This document shows positions 52,019-62,154 of a stretch of 64,000 nucleotides of DNA, piece after piece. The notes under the pieces are model-generated. The model saw only the letters and a list, made by a program, of their open reading frames with translations. It was not told the DNA's origin and did not search any database. The translations under genes were made by a program, and so were the position numbers. Each line of letters begins with the position of its first letter. Position 1 is the stretch's first letter. The DNA lies in NCBI RefSeq assembly GCF_011759505.1, contig NZ_JAAOYO010000003.1, positions 124,001 to 188,000 on the forward strand. The letters run 5' to 3'. Source of the stretch: Curtobacterium salicis. GTDB taxonomy: Bacteria; Actinomycetota; Actinomycetes; Actinomycetales; Microbacteriaceae.

Positions 52019-54067
52019 TCAGGCGTCGTCGCCCTTCGGCTTCCGCCACCAGGGCAGCTCGTCCTCGGGGATCTGGTCCGTCGTGTCCCAGGTCGTCGCC
52101 CGGGGCGCGGGTCGTGCCGCCGGTTCCGGGTCGACGTCATCGCGTCCGGCGACGAACTCCTCGGTGCTCCACGGGAACGCCGGCTGCTCGTCGGTCCGCG
52201 GGACGGGAGGCGCCTCCCGCCGCTCCGCGGGACCGGCCGCGGCATCCGTGGACGACCGGTCCGTCAGACGAGCGGCACCGCCCGCACGGTGCCGGAGGTC
52301 GTCCGCGCGGTCGCGGAGGCCACTGGCACGGTCACGGAGGTCGCCGGCGCGGTCGCGGGCGCCGGACGCGGCAGCTCGGAGGCGTGCCCGGACGCTGCCG
52401 GCGGCCGGCGCTGCTGCCGTCCGGTCGTCGAGGCGCTCGGCCGCGACCGCGTCGGTCCGTGCCCAGTCGGGCAGGTCGACATCGGTGGCGGCAGGTGCAG
52501 TGGCTGCAGTGCGTGCGGCGGGTGCGGCGGGTGCGCCGGGGTCGGTGCGGTCTTCGGCGACCGACTCTGCTGCGCGGTGGTCAGCGTCTCGGATGACCGG
52601 CTCGGGGTCGCGGTGATCGCGGGCCGTCCCGGCGGGTGCCGTCGTGGCGGCGGGCCCCGCCGTGCTCGCGTGCGCCGTCGTCCCGGCGTCGTGCTTCTCG
52701 TCGACCGAGAACCGGTGCACGCCGGTGGTCCGCCCGGCTCCGGCCGACTCGAGTGCGGCGATGAGCGAGCCACCCTCCTCGGTCGCGTCCGCCGCCGCGA
52801 GGTCGTCCTCGGTCTCGTGCCAGCGCTCCCCGATCCACGAGCGTTCGGGCAGGCGCACCAGGTCGCTGCCGATGGCGAGAGCGACGACGGCAGGCAGGCC
52901 GATCTCGAGCGCGGCGAAGCCCCCGACGGCCAGTGCGTGCGGGCCGACGTCACCGAGTCGACCGGGGCCGAGCGCACCCGAGGACAGCCAGGCGAGACCG
53001 CCGATGACGATGCCGGCGACCAGTCCGGTCGCGACGCCGCCGAGGGCCCGGTACAGCGCCGCGTCGGCCGCGCCGAGCATCCGGACCAGGCGGGGACGCA
53101 TCAGCCCACCGACCGCGAAGCCGGCGACGACGGGGACCAGGATCCAGACCAGGCCGAACGTGTGCCCCGAGGTCGGGAGCGCCCCGAGGACGGGGATCGC
53201 CGGGACGGGGCCGAGCGTCGTCCCGATCGGCGACACGGCCGAACCGGTGCCGATGGCGAAGCCGGGTCCGACGAGCCAGGCGGTGGCCCAGGCGACGAAG
53301 TCGGGGATGAACGCGAGCTGTCCGACGGTGAGTGCGATGCCGCCGACGAGTCCGGCGTGCGAGCGTTCGTAGAGGGTGATGACCTCGGCGAAGGACACCA
53401 GGAGCACGAGACCGACGAGCACCGCGGCCACCGCCACGACGCACGCGGTCGCGACCGTCCCGGCGCGGAGCCCGAACCCGACGACGGCCCGCCACACGGT
53501 GGGGATCCGTCCGACCAGGCCGACGATGCGCCGGGTGAGCGGGTCGGCGGCCATGCCCCGGCGTCGGCGGCAGACCTCGGCGGAGACGACCGCGGGGATC
53601 CCGAACCAGAGCGCCGGCGAGACGACGGCCTGCCACGTGGTGGGGTGGGTGGCGGCCGTGGTGGAGCTCAGCGCGACCAGGAGCCCGAGGACGGCGACCG
53701 CCGCGGTGCCGACGAGGATGCCGGTCACCCGGTGCTCGGTCTCCGCGAAGCGTCGTCCGGCGCGGCCGCCGAGCCACGCGGTGACGACGGCGAACCCGAG
53801 GGCGGCGAGCGTCACGCCGATGGGCGCGGAGGCACCGGAGAGCCCGGTGGCCTTCGCCGCGGCGGACCCGAGGGCGAACGTCACGTCGACGCCGTGCCCG
53901 ATCAGCCAGACGTTGCCGGCCGCGGTCCAGAACACGTCCCAGTCGACCTGCAGCCCGTACTCGAACGCCCACAGCAGGGTGAGCGGGACGAGCGCGATGC
54001 CCACGCCGACGCCGACCGTCACGATCGCTTCGATCACGGCGAGCAGAGCGGTTCCCAGGCGGTTCAT
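52019..54067 (-). CDS. DUF6350 family integral membrane protein
   Basis: 682 aa. About ten or more transmembrane helices in the first 420 residues (IEAIVTVGVGVGIALVPLTLLWAF, then GVTLAALGFAVVTAWLGG, TGILVGTAAVAVLGLLVAL and others), then a long charged C-terminal cytoplasmic region rich in Ala/Arg heptads (RARLRAAASGARDRAGDLRDRASGLRDRADDLRHRA) that looks coiled-coil. It sits between sucD and purN as in related actinobacteria. Function unknown. One copy of the perfect palindrome CGGGAGGCGCCTCCCG lies in its 3' part (52204-52219). Confidence 0.85.
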   Translation of the reverse strand: MNRLGTALLAVIEAIVTVGVGVGIALVPLTLLWAFEYGLQVDWDVFWTAAGNVWLIGHGVDVTFALGSAAAKATGLSGASAPIGVTLAALGFAVVTAWLGGRAGRRFAETEHRVTGILVGTAAVAVLGLLVALSSTTAATHPTTWQAVVSPALWFGIPAVVSAEVCRRRRGMAADPLTRRIVGLVGRIPTVWRAVVGFGLRAGTVATACVVAVAAVLVGLVLLVSFAEVITLYERSHAGLVGGIALTVGQLAFIPDFVAWATAWLVGPGFAIGTGSAVSPIGTTLGPVPAIPVLGALPTSGHTFGLVWILVPVVAGFAVGGLMRPRLVRMLGAADAALYRALGGVATGLVAGIVIGGLAWLSSGALGPGRLGDVGPHALAVGGFAALEIGLPAVVALAIGSDLVRLPERSWIGERWHETEDDLAAADATEEGGSLIAALESAGAGRTTGVHRFSVDEKHDAGTTAHASTAGPAATTAPAGTARDHRDPEPVIRDADHRAAESVAEDRTDPGAPAAPAARTAATAPAATDVDLPDWARTDAVAAERLDDRTAAAPAAGSVRARLRAAASGARDRAGDLRDRASGLRDRADDLRHRAGGAARLTDRSSTDAAAGPAERREAPPVPRTDEQPAFPWSTEEFVAGRDDVDPEPAARPAPRATTWDTTDQIPEDELPWWRKPKGDDA

Positions 54068-54125
54068 CGCAGCGAGGATACGTGCCGACCCGCGCGAGCC
54101 GGCGGTGCCGCGCGGCTCCGGCGGA

Positions 54126-54185
54126 ACACCGGTGTTCGTCGATCACATCGCGTCCGGACGCGGCGCGATCGACGAACACCGGTGT
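54126..54185. terminator. Terminator after sucCD
   Basis: A perfect 19-bp stem (54126-54144 against 54167-54185, ACACCGGTGTTCGTCGATC arms) with a nested GCGTCCGGACGC palindrome in the loop. It begins 14 bases from the sucD stop. Confidence 0.8.
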
Positions 54186-54198
54186 CTTGCACCTGCGA

Positions 54199-55086
54199 CT
54201 ACTTCGCCGCGATGACCTCGCGCAGCAGCGCAGCGGTCTCGGACGGCGTCTTGCCGACCTTGACGCCGGCGGCCTCGAGCGCCTGCTTCTTCGCCTCGGC
54301 CGTGCCGGCGGAGCCGGACACGATCGCACCGGCGTGGCCCATCGTCTTGCCCTCCGGCGCGGTGAAGCCGGCGACGTACCCGACGACCGGCTTGGTGACG
54401 TGCGCCTTGATGTAGTCGGCGGCGCGCTCCTCGGCGTCGCCACCGATCTCGCCGATCATGACGATCGCTTCGGTCTCGGGGTCGGCCTCGAACGCGGCGA
54501 GCGCGTCGATGTGCGTCGTCCCGATGACCGGGTCGCCGCCGATGCCGATCGCGGTCGAGAAGCCCAGGTCACGCAGTTCGTACATCATCTGGTAGGTCAG
54601 GGTGCCCGACTTCGAGACGAGGCCGATCGGGCCCTTGCCGGTGATCGTCGCCGGGGTGATGCCGACGAGCGACTCCCCCGGGGTGATGATGCCGGGGCAG
54701 TTCGGTCCGATGATCCGGGTCTTCGCGCCGAGGGCCTTGGCGTGCGCCCAGAACTCCGCGGAGTCCTGCACGGGGATGCCCTCGGTGATGACGACGACCA
54801 GGGGGATCTCGGCGTCGATGGCCTCCATCACGGCGTCCTTCGCGAACGCCGGCGGCACGAAGACGATGGAGACGTCGGCACCGGTGGTGTCGATGGCTTC
54901 GCGCACCGACCCGAAGACGGGCAGCTCGACGTCGCCGTGGGTGACGGTCGTGCCGGCCTTGCGCGCGTTGACGCCGCCGACGATGTCCGTCCCCGCCTTG
55001 AGCATCAGGGCGGTGTGCTTCGTGCCCTCGCCGCCCGTGATGCCCTGGACGATGACCTTGGAGTCCTTGTTGAGGAAGATCGACAT
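54199..55086 (-). CDS. sucD: Succinate-CoA ligase subunit alpha
   Basis: 295 aa. TCA-cycle enzyme interconverting succinyl-CoA and succinate with ADP or GDP phosphorylation. N-terminal CoA-binding Rossmann part ([22 protein letters not shown]), [12 protein letters not shown], and the phosphorylated histidine H251 in [18 protein letters not shown]. It follows sucC by 11 bases as one operon. Confidence 0.98.
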   Translation of the reverse strand: MSIFLNKDSKVIVQGITGGEGTKHTALMLKAGTDIVGGVNARKAGTTVTHGDVELPVFGSVREAIDTTGADVSIVFVPPAFAKDAVMEAIDAEIPLVVVITEGIPVQDSAEFWAHAKALGAKTRIIGPNCPGIITPGESLVGITPATITGKGPIGLVSKSGTLTYQMMYELRDLGFSTAIGIGGDPVIGTTHIDALAAFEADPETEAIVMIGEIGGDAEERAADYIKAHVTKPVVGYVAGFTAPEGKTMGHAGAIVSGSAGTAEAKKQALEAAGVKVGKTPSETAALLREVIAAK

Positions 55087-55097
55087 GGTCAGTCCCT

Positions 55098-56267
55098 TCA
55101 GGCCGCAGCGGCGGCGAGTTCGGCGGCCTTCTCGGCCGCGTCGTCCATGGTCGCGGCGACGGTGACGAGCGGGTGCGCTGCCTCCGCCAGGATCCGTCGG
55201 CCTTCTTCCACGTTGTTGCCGTCCAGGCGGACGACGAGCGGCTTGGTGGCCGCGTCGCCGAGGATGCCGAGCGCGGCGACGATGCCGTTCGCGACGGCGT
55301 CGCAGGCGGTGATGCCGCCGAAGACGTTCACGAAGACGCTCTTCACCTGCGGGTCGCCCAGGATGACGTCGAGACCGTTGGCCATCACCTCTGCCGAGGC
55401 GCCGCCACCGATGTCGAGGAAGTTCGCGGGCTTCACGCCGCCGTGGCGCTCACCGGCGTAGGCGACGACGTCGAGCGTCGACATGACGAGCCCCGCGCCG
55501 TTGCCGATGACGCCGACCTGGCCGTCGAGCTTGACGTAGTTGAGGCCGTGGGCCTTCGCCTTGGCCTCGAGCGGGTCCTCGCTGGCGGTGTCCTCGAGTG
55601 CCTCGTGGTTCGCGTGCCGGAAGTCGGCGTTCTCGTCGAGGGTGACCTTGCCGTCGAGTGCGACGATCTGACCGTCACCCGTGCGGACGAGGGGGTTGAC
55701 CTCGACCAGGGTGGCGTCCTCGCCGGCGAAGACGTCGTAGAGCTTCACGAAGACGCTCGCGACCTGCGTGACGAGTTCGTCGGGGAAGCCGGCCTGGCGC
55801 GCGATGGCCTCACCCGCTTCCTGGTTGATGCCGGTCAGCGGGTTGACCTCGACGCGGGCGAGCGCCTCGGGCTTCTCCACCGCGAGCTGCTCGATCTCCA
55901 TGCCGCCCTCGACGCTGACGAGCGACAGGTACGAGCGGTTCGCGCGGTCGAGCAGCACCGAGAAGTAGAACTCCTCGGCGATGTCGGCACCCTGGGCGAC
56001 CATGACGCGCTGCACGGTGTGGCCCTTGATGTCGAGGCCGAGGATCGCCTGCGCGTGCTCGAAGGCCTCGTCCGGGGTCTTCGCCACCTTCACGCCGCCG
56101 GCCTTGCCACGCCCGCCGACCTTCACCTGCGCCTTGACGACCACGACGCCGCCGATCTGCTCGGCCGCCGCCTTCGCCTGTTCCGGGGTGTCGGCGATGA
56201 TGCCCTGCAGCACAGGGACGCCGTAGGACTCGAAGAGGTCCCTGGCCTGGTACTCGAAAAGATCCAC
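55098..56267 (-). CDS. sucC: Succinate-CoA ligase subunit beta
   Basis: 389 aa, the usual length. ATP-grasp domain ([60 protein letters not shown]) and the C-terminal CoA-ligase domain ([33 protein letters not shown]). GTG 56267 starts the protein at DLFEYQ as in homologues. A palindrome CTCGATGTCGAG lies 73 bases upstream. Divergent from recQ. Confidence 0.98.
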   Translation of the reverse strand: MDLFEYQARDLFESYGVPVLQGIIADTPEQAKAAAEQIGGVVVVKAQVKVGGRGKAGGVKVAKTPDEAFEHAQAILGLDIKGHTVQRVMVAQGADIAEEFYFSVLLDRANRSYLSLVSVEGGMEIEQLAVEKPEALARVEVNPLTGINQEAGEAIARQAGFPDELVTQVASVFVKLYDVFAGEDATLVEVNPLVRTGDGQIVALDGKVTLDENADFRHANHEALEDTASEDPLEAKAKAHGLNYVKLDGQVGVIGNGAGLVMSTLDVVAYAGERHGGVKPANFLDIGGGASAEVMANGLDVILGDPQVKSVFVNVFGGITACDAVANGIVAALGILGDAATKPLVVRLDGNNVEEGRRILAEAAHPLVTVAATMDDAAEKAAELAAAAA

Positions 56268-56339
56268 GCTGTTCTTCTTCCCGCACGGTTCGTGCGATCG
56301 GCATCGGTCATCCGGTCGCGTCCTCCTCATCGAGGGTCG

Positions 56340-56351
56340 CTCGATGTCGAG
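56340..56351. promoter_or_regulatory. Palindrome upstream of sucC
   Basis: CTCGA-TG-TCGAG in the 244-base region between divergent sucC and recQ. Possible operator; no regulator is adjacent. Confidence 0.35.
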
Positions 56352-56511
56352 ACAACGGCCGAGACCGAGCCTAGCGCCGGCAGGTGGACGGACGGTTCCG
56401 CCGTCGGGAACCCGTGGAGAACCCGCGCGGCGACGGGGCTCGGGACCCCGCTCGTCCACCGTGCGCAGTCCCCGAACGGTCCGCCAGCGCTGCTCGTGCA
56501 CGGTCGATCGA

Positions 56512-58143
56512 GTGCAGAACGAACTCCGTACCCGTGCCGCCGACGTCTTCGGTTGGGAACTCCGCGACGCCCAGGAGACCGTGGTCGACGCGGTCCTCGC
56601 CGGGCGCGACGCGCTGGCCCTGATGCCGACCGGATCGGGCAAGTCCGCGATCTACCAGGTCGCCGCCCTGGCCCTCGACGGACCCGTCGTCGTGGTCTCG
56701 CCACTGGTCGCCCTGCAGGAGGACCAGGTCGTCGGCATCGAGGACCACCCGGACGCACCCCGTGCCGTCACCATCAACGCCACCCGCGCGCACCGCGAAC
56801 TCGACGAGGCCTGGGAGGCCGTCGCCTCCGGAGCGGCACGCTACGTGTTCCTCGCCCCGGAGCAGCTCGCCAAGGACGAGGTCGTCGACCGGCTGCGCGA
56901 GGCCGGGGTCGCGCTCGTCACGGTCGACGAGGCACACTGCGTCTCGAGCTGGGGCCACGACTTCCGCCCGGACTACCTGGTCCTCGGCGAGGTCATCGAG
57001 CGCCTCGGCCGCCCGCCGGTGCTCGCGATGACCGCCACCGGATCGACCCCGGTCCGGAAGGAGATCGTCGAACGACTGGGCATGCGTGACCCGCTCGTCC
57101 TCGCCACCGGGTTCGACCGCCCGAACCTGCGGTTCGAGGTGCAGCGGCACACGGACGAGGACGGGAAGCGCGAGGCGGTCATCGCACAGGTCGCCGGGCT
57201 CGAGGGTGCCGGCATCGTCTACGTCGCCACCCGCGCCGAGACCCTGGTCTACGCCGACGAACTCGTCGAGAGCGGCCGCCGCGCGAAGGCGTACCACGCG
57301 GGTCTCCGGGTGCGGGACCGCGAGCACGTGCACCACGAGTTCCTCGACGGCGAGCTCGACGTCGTCGTCGCCACGAGTGCGTTCGGCATGGGCATCGACA
57401 AGCCCGACGTCCGCTTCGTCGTGCACGCCGACGTCCCCGAGTCCGTCGACGCCTACTACCAGGAGGTCGGTCGGGCCGGACGGGACGGCGACGTCGGACT
57501 GGCCACCCTGCACTACCGGTCCGAGGACCTCGGGCTCCGACGGTTCTTCGCGTCGGGCTCGCCCCGTCCGGCCTCGCTCCGCGCGGTGTTCGACGCCGTC
57601 CCGGCCGACCGGGCCGTCCCACGGTCCGAGGTCGCCGAACGGGCCGGACTCGCCGCTCGCACCGCGGGCCGGGTGGTGAACGCCCTGGTGGACTCCGGCG
57701 CCCTCGTCGACGACCGGGACGGGCTCCGCCGCGCACCGCACGGACCCGACGACGCCGAAGCAGCGGCCGAGCTCGCCAAGCGGCATGCGCGGGAGCGTGA
57801 GCGCGTCGAGGAGTCCCGCATCGAGATGATGCGGCGCTTCGCCGAGACGAACGGCTGCCGTCGGCAGTTCCTGCTCGGCTACTTCGGCGACGAACTGCCC
57901 GAGCCGTGCGGCAACTGCGACACCTGCTCCGCCGGCACCGCGACCGACGCCGATGCGCACGGCGCCGACGGTTCGCACGACGCGGAGTGGCCGCCGGACG
58001 CACCGGTCGAGCACCCCGAGTGGGGCCGCGGCACCGTGATGAGCACCGAGGACGACCGACTCACGGTGTTCTTCGAGTCCGCGGGGTACCGCACGCTCGC
58101 CCTGCAGGACGTCACCGAACGGCACCTGCTGGAACGGGTCTGA
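56512..58143 (+). CDS. recQ: RecQ-family ATP-dependent DNA helicase
   Basis: A 543-aa superfamily 2 helicase. Motif 0/[34 protein letters not shown], motif [18 protein letters not shown], motif III MTATGS, motif [24 protein letters not shown] and [12 protein letters not shown]. The zinc-binding RecQ-Ct cysteines are in [24 protein letters not shown]. Beyond that is a winged or Tudor-like tail ([26 protein letters not shown]). The HRDC domain seen in long RecQ is absent. GTG 56512 starts the helicase naturally; its promoter is in the region divergent from sucC. Confidence 0.93.
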   Translation: MQNELRTRAADVFGWELRDAQETVVDAVLAGRDALALMPTGSGKSAIYQVAALALDGPVVVVSPLVALQEDQVVGIEDHPDAPRAVTINATRAHRELDEAWEAVASGAARYVFLAPEQLAKDEVVDRLREAGVALVTVDEAHCVSSWGHDFRPDYLVLGEVIERLGRPPVLAMTATGSTPVRKEIVERLGMRDPLVLATGFDRPNLRFEVQRHTDEDGKREAVIAQVAGLEGAGIVYVATRAETLVYADELVESGRRAKAYHAGLRVRDREHVHHEFLDGELDVVVATSAFGMGIDKPDVRFVVHADVPESVDAYYQEVGRAGRDGDVGLATLHYRSEDLGLRRFFASGSPRPASLRAVFDAVPADRAVPRSEVAERAGLAARTAGRVVNALVDSGALVDDRDGLRRAPHGPDDAEAAAELAKRHARERERVEESRIEMMRRFAETNGCRRQFLLGYFGDELPEPCGNCDTCSAGTATDADAHGADGSHDAEWPPDAPVEHPEWGRGTVMSTEDDRLTVFFESAGYRTLALQDVTERHLLERV

Positions 58144-58466
58144 CCGGGCCGACTCGGGTCCGCCGGGGGAAGGCGCGGTCGCTCGACCACCCGTCGGCGA
58201 CCGCGCTCCACTCCCCCGAGCACGTGCAGTAGACACCGGGAGTGTGACCCGCCGGTGACCACCGGGTGAACGGCGCGCGAACCGGCCACCATCCGCCGCG
58301 CTGCAGGACCGGCGGTGCACGCACCGGGCCGGCACGTCCCCCGGGCACCGCGGACACTCCCACCGGCACCCGGGTACCAAGGACCGGTGGGTACCCGACG
58401 CGCGGTGCGGCGGACGCACCGCCGGGTCCCACCACGCACCACCACGACGACCGACAGGAGCGACCC
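58144..58466. other. Region between recQ and the acidic protein gene
   Basis: No gene is supported. It includes the recQ terminator (58173-58206) and a second, smaller inverted repeat around GCGGTGC/GCACCGC (58400-58420). Confidence 0.5.
58173..58206 (+). terminator. recQ: Terminator after recQ
   Basis: GCGCGGTCGC and GCGACCGCGC, a 10-bp stem with a 14-base loop, 30 bases after the stop. Confidence 0.65.
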
Positions 58467-58772
58467 ATGTCCGACCCCGGCATCACCCCAGGCGACGAGT
58501 TCAGCGACGGCGTCAGCGACTCCGACGACGAGGGCCGATCCGACGACGTCGACCGCGAGTACGTCGGCGGCTTCGAGACGGACGACGCCGAAGAGGCGCT
58601 CGAGACCGTGACGAACGACGCCGTCGCCGGCGAGACCGTCGAGCCGCAGCTCGGCGACGGCACCGACGACGGGCCGACCGGCGGCGCCCCGAACGAGGGT
58701 TCCCCGGACATGTGGGAGCACGGCGACGAGCGTCCCGACCTCGGTGGCGACCTGGGCACGAAGCCGCTCTGA
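58467..58772 (+). CDS. Small highly acidic protein, unknown
   Basis: 101 aa with about 30 Asp/Glu residues and almost no lysine; no cysteine, signal peptide or helix-forming core. Its composition (GDEFSDGVSDSDDEGRSDDVD) suggests an intrinsically disordered protein. ATG 58467 has ACAGGAG 6 bases upstream. A 18-bp hairpin ends it and runs into the next gene. Function unknown; similar acidic proteins occur as hypothetical genes in Microbacteriaceae. Confidence 0.75.
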   Translation: MSDPGITPGDEFSDGVSDSDDEGRSDDVDREYVGGFETDDAEEALETVTNDAVAGETVEPQLGDGTDDGPTGGAPNEGSPDMWEHGDERPDLGGDLGTKPL

Positions 58773-58784
58773 CCGTGACAGGAC

Positions 58785-58833
58785 GACGGACGGGAGGCCC
58801 GGTGCGCGACGTGCGCCGGGCCTCCCGTCCGTC
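58785..58833 (+). terminator. Hairpin that is also the start region of the DUF2236 gene
   Basis: GACGGACGGGAGGCCCGG and its complement form a perfect 18-bp stem (58785-58802, 58816-58833), extended by wobble pairs. The left arm's GGGAGG is the only ribosome-binding site for GTG 58802, and the right arm is inside the coding sequence. Confidence 0.75.
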
Positions 58834-59620
58834 CCCTGGTCACGACCAGGGCGGCCGCAACCCGGCGTTCCGCCGGTTCCTCGCCGACAGCACGCCCGTC
58901 GTGGCGGGCGGCCGCGCGATCCTGCTGCAGATCGCCGACCCCGTGGTGGCGGCCGGTGTCCGGCGCCACTCGGACTTCGCGCGCCGACCGCAGCAGCGCC
59001 TGGCGCACACCCTGATGTACGTCGTCGCCGTGGTGGTCGGCACCCCGGAGGACGCTGCCGTCGCGGCGTCGTTCGTGTCACACGCGCACCGTCCCGTGGC
59101 CGGGGCCGACGACCCGGACCGGCAGCTCTGGGTGGCGGCGACGCTCGTCGACTCCGCGATCCGGACGCACCGTCTGCTCGGGAGCCCGGTCGACGACGAG
59201 CGGGCCGAGGACCTGCTCCGTGCGTACCGGCCGATCGCGACCGCCCTGCGGGTCCCCGCCGAGCGCTGGCCGGACTCGATGGCCGCGTTCGAGCGGTACT
59301 GGGTGTCGACGCTCGCGCAGCTCCGCGTCACCGACGAGGCCCGCGGTGTCGTCCGCGACCTGCTGCACCCGCGACACGCGCCCGGGTGGGTGCGTGCCGC
59401 GATGCCGGTCGTCCGGATCGTGACGGTCGGGATGCTGCCGGCGACCGTCCGGGCACAGTACGGCTTCGCCTGGGGCCCCCGCGAGGTACGGCGCTTCCGC
59501 CGGACGGTGGCGGGCCTCCGGCTGTTCCGTGCGGTGGTGCCGAGCGCGCTGCTGCGGCTGCCCGGGCCGCTGCTCCTCCGCGCGATGCACCGGACCGCGC
59601 GCCGGTACCCGGCCGCCTGA
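58802..59620 (+). CDS. DUF2236 (MpaB-like) oxygenase family protein
   Basis: 272 aa from GTG 58802 (GTG 58811 also possible). It matches the DUF2236/MpaB/latex-clearing-protein family: LADSTPVVAGGRAILLQIADPVVAAGVRRHSDFARRPQQRLAHTLMYVVAVVVG, VSHAHRPVAG, the heme-ligand-type histidines (RRHSDF, AHTL, SHAHRPV) and ADDPDRQLWVAATLVDSAIRTHR. Family members bind heme b and oxidise polyisoprene or mycophenolic acid; the substrate here is unknown. No signal peptide. Confidence 0.85.
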   Translation: MRDVRRASRPSPGHDQGGRNPAFRRFLADSTPVVAGGRAILLQIADPVVAAGVRRHSDFARRPQQRLAHTLMYVVAVVVGTPEDAAVAASFVSHAHRPVAGADDPDRQLWVAATLVDSAIRTHRLLGSPVDDERAEDLLRAYRPIATALRVPAERWPDSMAAFERYWVSTLAQLRVTDEARGVVRDLLHPRHAPGWVRAAMPVVRIVTVGMLPATVRAQYGFAWGPREVRRFRRTVAGLRLFRAVVPSALLRLPGPLLLRAMHRTARRYPAA

Positions 59621-59635
59621 ACCGACGGCGTGCAT

Positions 59636-59656
59636 TTCTTGTCATAGCGACAAGAA
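59636..59656. promoter_or_regulatory. Candidate NrtR operator
   Basis: TTCTTGTC and GACAAGAA, a perfect 8-bp inverted repeat with a 5-base spacer, overlaps the -35 region of the NAD-salvage operon. The nrtR gene is the third gene of that operon. Confidence 0.75.
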
Positions 59657-59662
59657 CCGTGC

Positions 59663-59668
59663 TACGGT
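59663..59668 (+). promoter_or_regulatory. -10 hexamer of the leaderless NAD-salvage promoter
   Basis: TACGGT plus 6 bases before ATG 59675; a TTGTCA box (59639-59644) sits 18 bases upstream inside the operator. Confidence 0.65.
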
Positions 59669-59674
59669 CGGGTC

Positions 59675-60550
59675 ATGGCAGTCGAACTCAGCACCCGGAC
59701 CCGCTCCGGCCAGCCGACGACCACGACGTTCACCACCATGCGGTTCCCCGCCGGTGAAGCACACGTCAAGGTCGCAGCCGGTCCCGACGAGTCGGCGGAC
59801 ACCCCGGCGACGGACACCCCGGCGACGGACCTCGTCGAGATCGCGACCCTGCGCGGGACGAGCGGTGACGACCTCGTCATGCTCGGCATGTGGGCGGACG
59901 CCGTCCGCCAGCGCGGATCGCACTCCGTCGCCCTCGTCCCCTACCTGCCCGGAGCCCGTCAGGACCGCGGCCTGCCGTTCGGCGCGAAGGTCTACGCGGA
60001 CGTCCTCAACGGGTTCCACATCGACCAGGTCATCGCGTTCGACCCGCACTCGCCGGTCATCGTCGGCCTCGTCGACCACCTGACCGTCGTGGCGAGCGCC
60101 CGCGTCGTCCGCGACGAGGTCGTCGGCGCCCCCGGCACCGAGCAGCGCTACCAGGGCATCATCGCCCCGGACGCCGGCGCGGTCGCCCGGGCCACCGCGG
60201 CCGCCGACGCGTGCGGCCTGCCGGTGTACCGCGCCGAGAAGCACCGCGACCCGGACACCGGCAAGCTCGACGGGTTCAGCTGCGAACCGCTGCCGGAGAC
60301 CGGTCGGTTCCTCGTCGTCGACGACATCTGCGACGGCGGCGGCACGTTCATGGGCCTCGCGGGCAGCACCGGACTGCCGAAGGAGCGCCTGGGCCTCTGG
60401 GTCTCGCACGGCGTGTTCTCGGGCCGGGCCGCACAGCTCGGCGACCACTTCGGCGAGATCGTCACCACCGACTCGTACCCCGCGCAGAACGCCATCGAGG
60501 GCCTGCGCACCGTCCCCCTGACCCCGTACCTCACCGAGGAGATCCGATGA
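59675..60550 (+). CDS. Prs-like phosphoribosyl-pyrophosphate synthetase homologue
   Basis: 291 aa, slightly shorter than PRPP synthetase. PARQ-like ARQDRGLPFGAKVYADVL and FDPHSPVIVG match Prs motifs; VVDDICDGGGTFMGLA is the phosphoribosyl-binding loop. It overlaps nadV by ATGA and shares its promoter with nadV and nrtR. It may supply PRPP for nicotinamide salvage. Alternatively, by its pairing with a NadV-like enzyme, it could act like phage Adps (making ADP-ribose pyrophosphate). Sequence alone does not decide. Confidence 0.85.
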   Translation: MAVELSTRTRSGQPTTTTFTTMRFPAGEAHVKVAAGPDESADTPATDTPATDLVEIATLRGTSGDDLVMLGMWADAVRQRGSHSVALVPYLPGARQDRGLPFGAKVYADVLNGFHIDQVIAFDPHSPVIVGLVDHLTVVASARVVRDEVVGAPGTEQRYQGIIAPDAGAVARATAAADACGLPVYRAEKHRDPDTGKLDGFSCEPLPETGRFLVVDDICDGGGTFMGLAGSTGLPKERLGLWVSHGVFSGRAAQLGDHFGEIVTTDSYPAQNAIEGLRTVPLTPYLTEEIR

Positions 60551-62154
60551 CGAACACGACGAGCACGACAACTCCCGCAGCCACGACCGTCGGGCTCGAG
60601 CCGCGCATCACCACCGCCAGCCCGATCGCCCCGCTCCTGGCCGTCGACGGCTACAAGCACTCGCACCGACAGCTCTACCCCGAGGGCACCACGCGGATCC
60701 TCATCAACTGGACGAACCGCTCGAACGCACACATGCCGGACTCGACGCACGCCGTCGTCTTCGGGCTGCAGGCGTTCGTGCAGCGGTACCTCGTCGAAGC
60801 GTGGGCGCCGTTCTTCGCCGCCGACGAGGACCTGGTCTGCGACCTCTTCGAGCAGGCGCTCGAGGGCTACTTCGGCCCGAACTCCATCGGCGTCGACCAC
60901 GTCCGCGCCCTGCACCGGCTCGGGTACCTGCCGCTCGAGATCCGCGCCCTGCCCGAGGGCACCCTCGCTCCGATCGGCGTCGCGACCCTGACCGTCGAGA
61001 ACACCGTCGACGCGTTCTCCTGGCTGCCGAACTACATCGAGACGGCGCTGTCGGCCTCGATCTGGCACCCGTCCACCGTCGCCACGAAGGCGCTGGAGTA
61101 CCGCGACCTCATGGAGGACTGGGCCGAGCGCACCGGCGCGGACCCGGCGAGCATCGACTTCGCCGCCCACGACTTCTCGTTCCGCGGGCAGACCAGCATC
61201 GAGTCCGCGGCAGCGTCCGGCGCCGGACACCTGCTGTCGTTCCTCGGCACCGACTCGATGCCGACGCTCGACCACATCGCCCGCTACTACCCCGGCGACA
61301 ACGGCTGGGTGGCAGCGAGCGTGCCGGCGACCGAGCACAGCGTGATGTGCGTCCGTGGCGCCGACGGCGAACTCGAGACCTTCCGGCAGATCCTCGACGT
61401 GTACCCGACCGGCATCGTCTCGGCGGTCAGCGACGGCTTCGACCTGTTCAAGGTCATCACCGAGGTGCTCCCGCAGCTCGAGGACCGCATCACCGCCCGG
61501 GACGGCAAGCTCGTCATCCGCCCCGACTCCGGCGACCCGGTCGACATCGTCACCGGCACCGTGCACGGCGTCGACGAGGCCGAGCTCTTCGCCGCCGACC
61601 GCAGCCACGAGCAGAAGGGCGTCGTGGAACTCCTCGACGAGCTGTTCGGCCACACCGTCAACGAGCGCGGCTACAAGGTCCTCGACCAGCACATCGGCGT
61701 CATCTACGGCGACAGCATCACCCTCGACCGTGCCCGTCGCATCTACGAGCGCCTCGCCGCGAAGGGCTACGCCAGCGACAACGTGGTGCTCGGCATCGGG
61801 TCGTACACGTACCAGTTCATGACCCGCGACAACCTCGGCAGCGCCGTCAAGGCGACCTGGGCGCTGGTGGACGGCGAACCGGTCGACATCCAGAAGGACC
61901 CGAAGACCGGCAGCGGCAAGAAGAGCGCGAAGGGCCGCATCGCCCTGCACCGCGACGCGACCGGCGAGATCCGGCAGACCGACCAGGCCACGCCGGAGGA
62001 CGAGGCGACCAGCCTGCTCCAGCCGGTGTGGGTCGACGGACGGTTCACGGTCCTCCAGTCCTTCGCCGACGTCCGCGCGACCCTCCGTCGCGAACGGGCC
62101 GACCGTGCCGCCCGTCGGTCGGCTGCCGACACCACGGTGGCGGCGATCGCGTGA
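60547..62154 (+). CDS. nadV: Nicotinamide phosphoribosyltransferase
   Basis: 535 aa, NAMPT-type length. Substrate and catalytic features: DGYKHSHRQLYPEGTTRI at the N-terminus, the catalytic histidine H264 in ATEHSVM, IRPDSGDPVDIVTG, YGDSITLDRA and GIGSYTYQFMTRDN. It makes NMN from nicotinamide and PRPP in the salvage route. An N-terminal Thr-rich tail of 16 residues is extra. Coupled to the Prs-like gene and to nrtR by 4-base overlaps. Confidence 0.95.
   Translation: MTNTTSTTTPAATTVGLEPRITTASPIAPLLAVDGYKHSHRQLYPEGTTRILINWTNRSNAHMPDSTHAVVFGLQAFVQRYLVEAWAPFFAADEDLVCDLFEQALEGYFGPNSIGVDHVRALHRLGYLPLEIRALPEGTLAPIGVATLTVENTVDAFSWLPNYIETALSASIWHPSTVATKALEYRDLMEDWAERTGADPASIDFAAHDFSFRGQTSIESAAASGAGHLLSFLGTDSMPTLDHIARYYPGDNGWVAASVPATEHSVMCVRGADGELETFRQILDVYPTGIVSAVSDGFDLFKVITEVLPQLEDRITARDGKLVIRPDSGDPVDIVTGTVHGVDEAELFAADRSHEQKGVVELLDELFGHTVNERGYKVLDQHIGVIYGDSITLDRARRIYERLAAKGYASDNVVLGIGSYTYQFMTRDNLGSAVKATWALVDGEPVDIQKDPKTGSGKKSAKGRIALHRDATGEIRQTDQATPEDEATSLLQPVWVDGRFTVLQSFADVRATLRRERADRAARRSAADTTVAAIA

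Noticed and set aside
51407..54415. A 1002-codon + strand open frame opposite purN and DUF6350
   Set aside because: Antisense shadow; protein is Asp/Arg/Gly low complexity.
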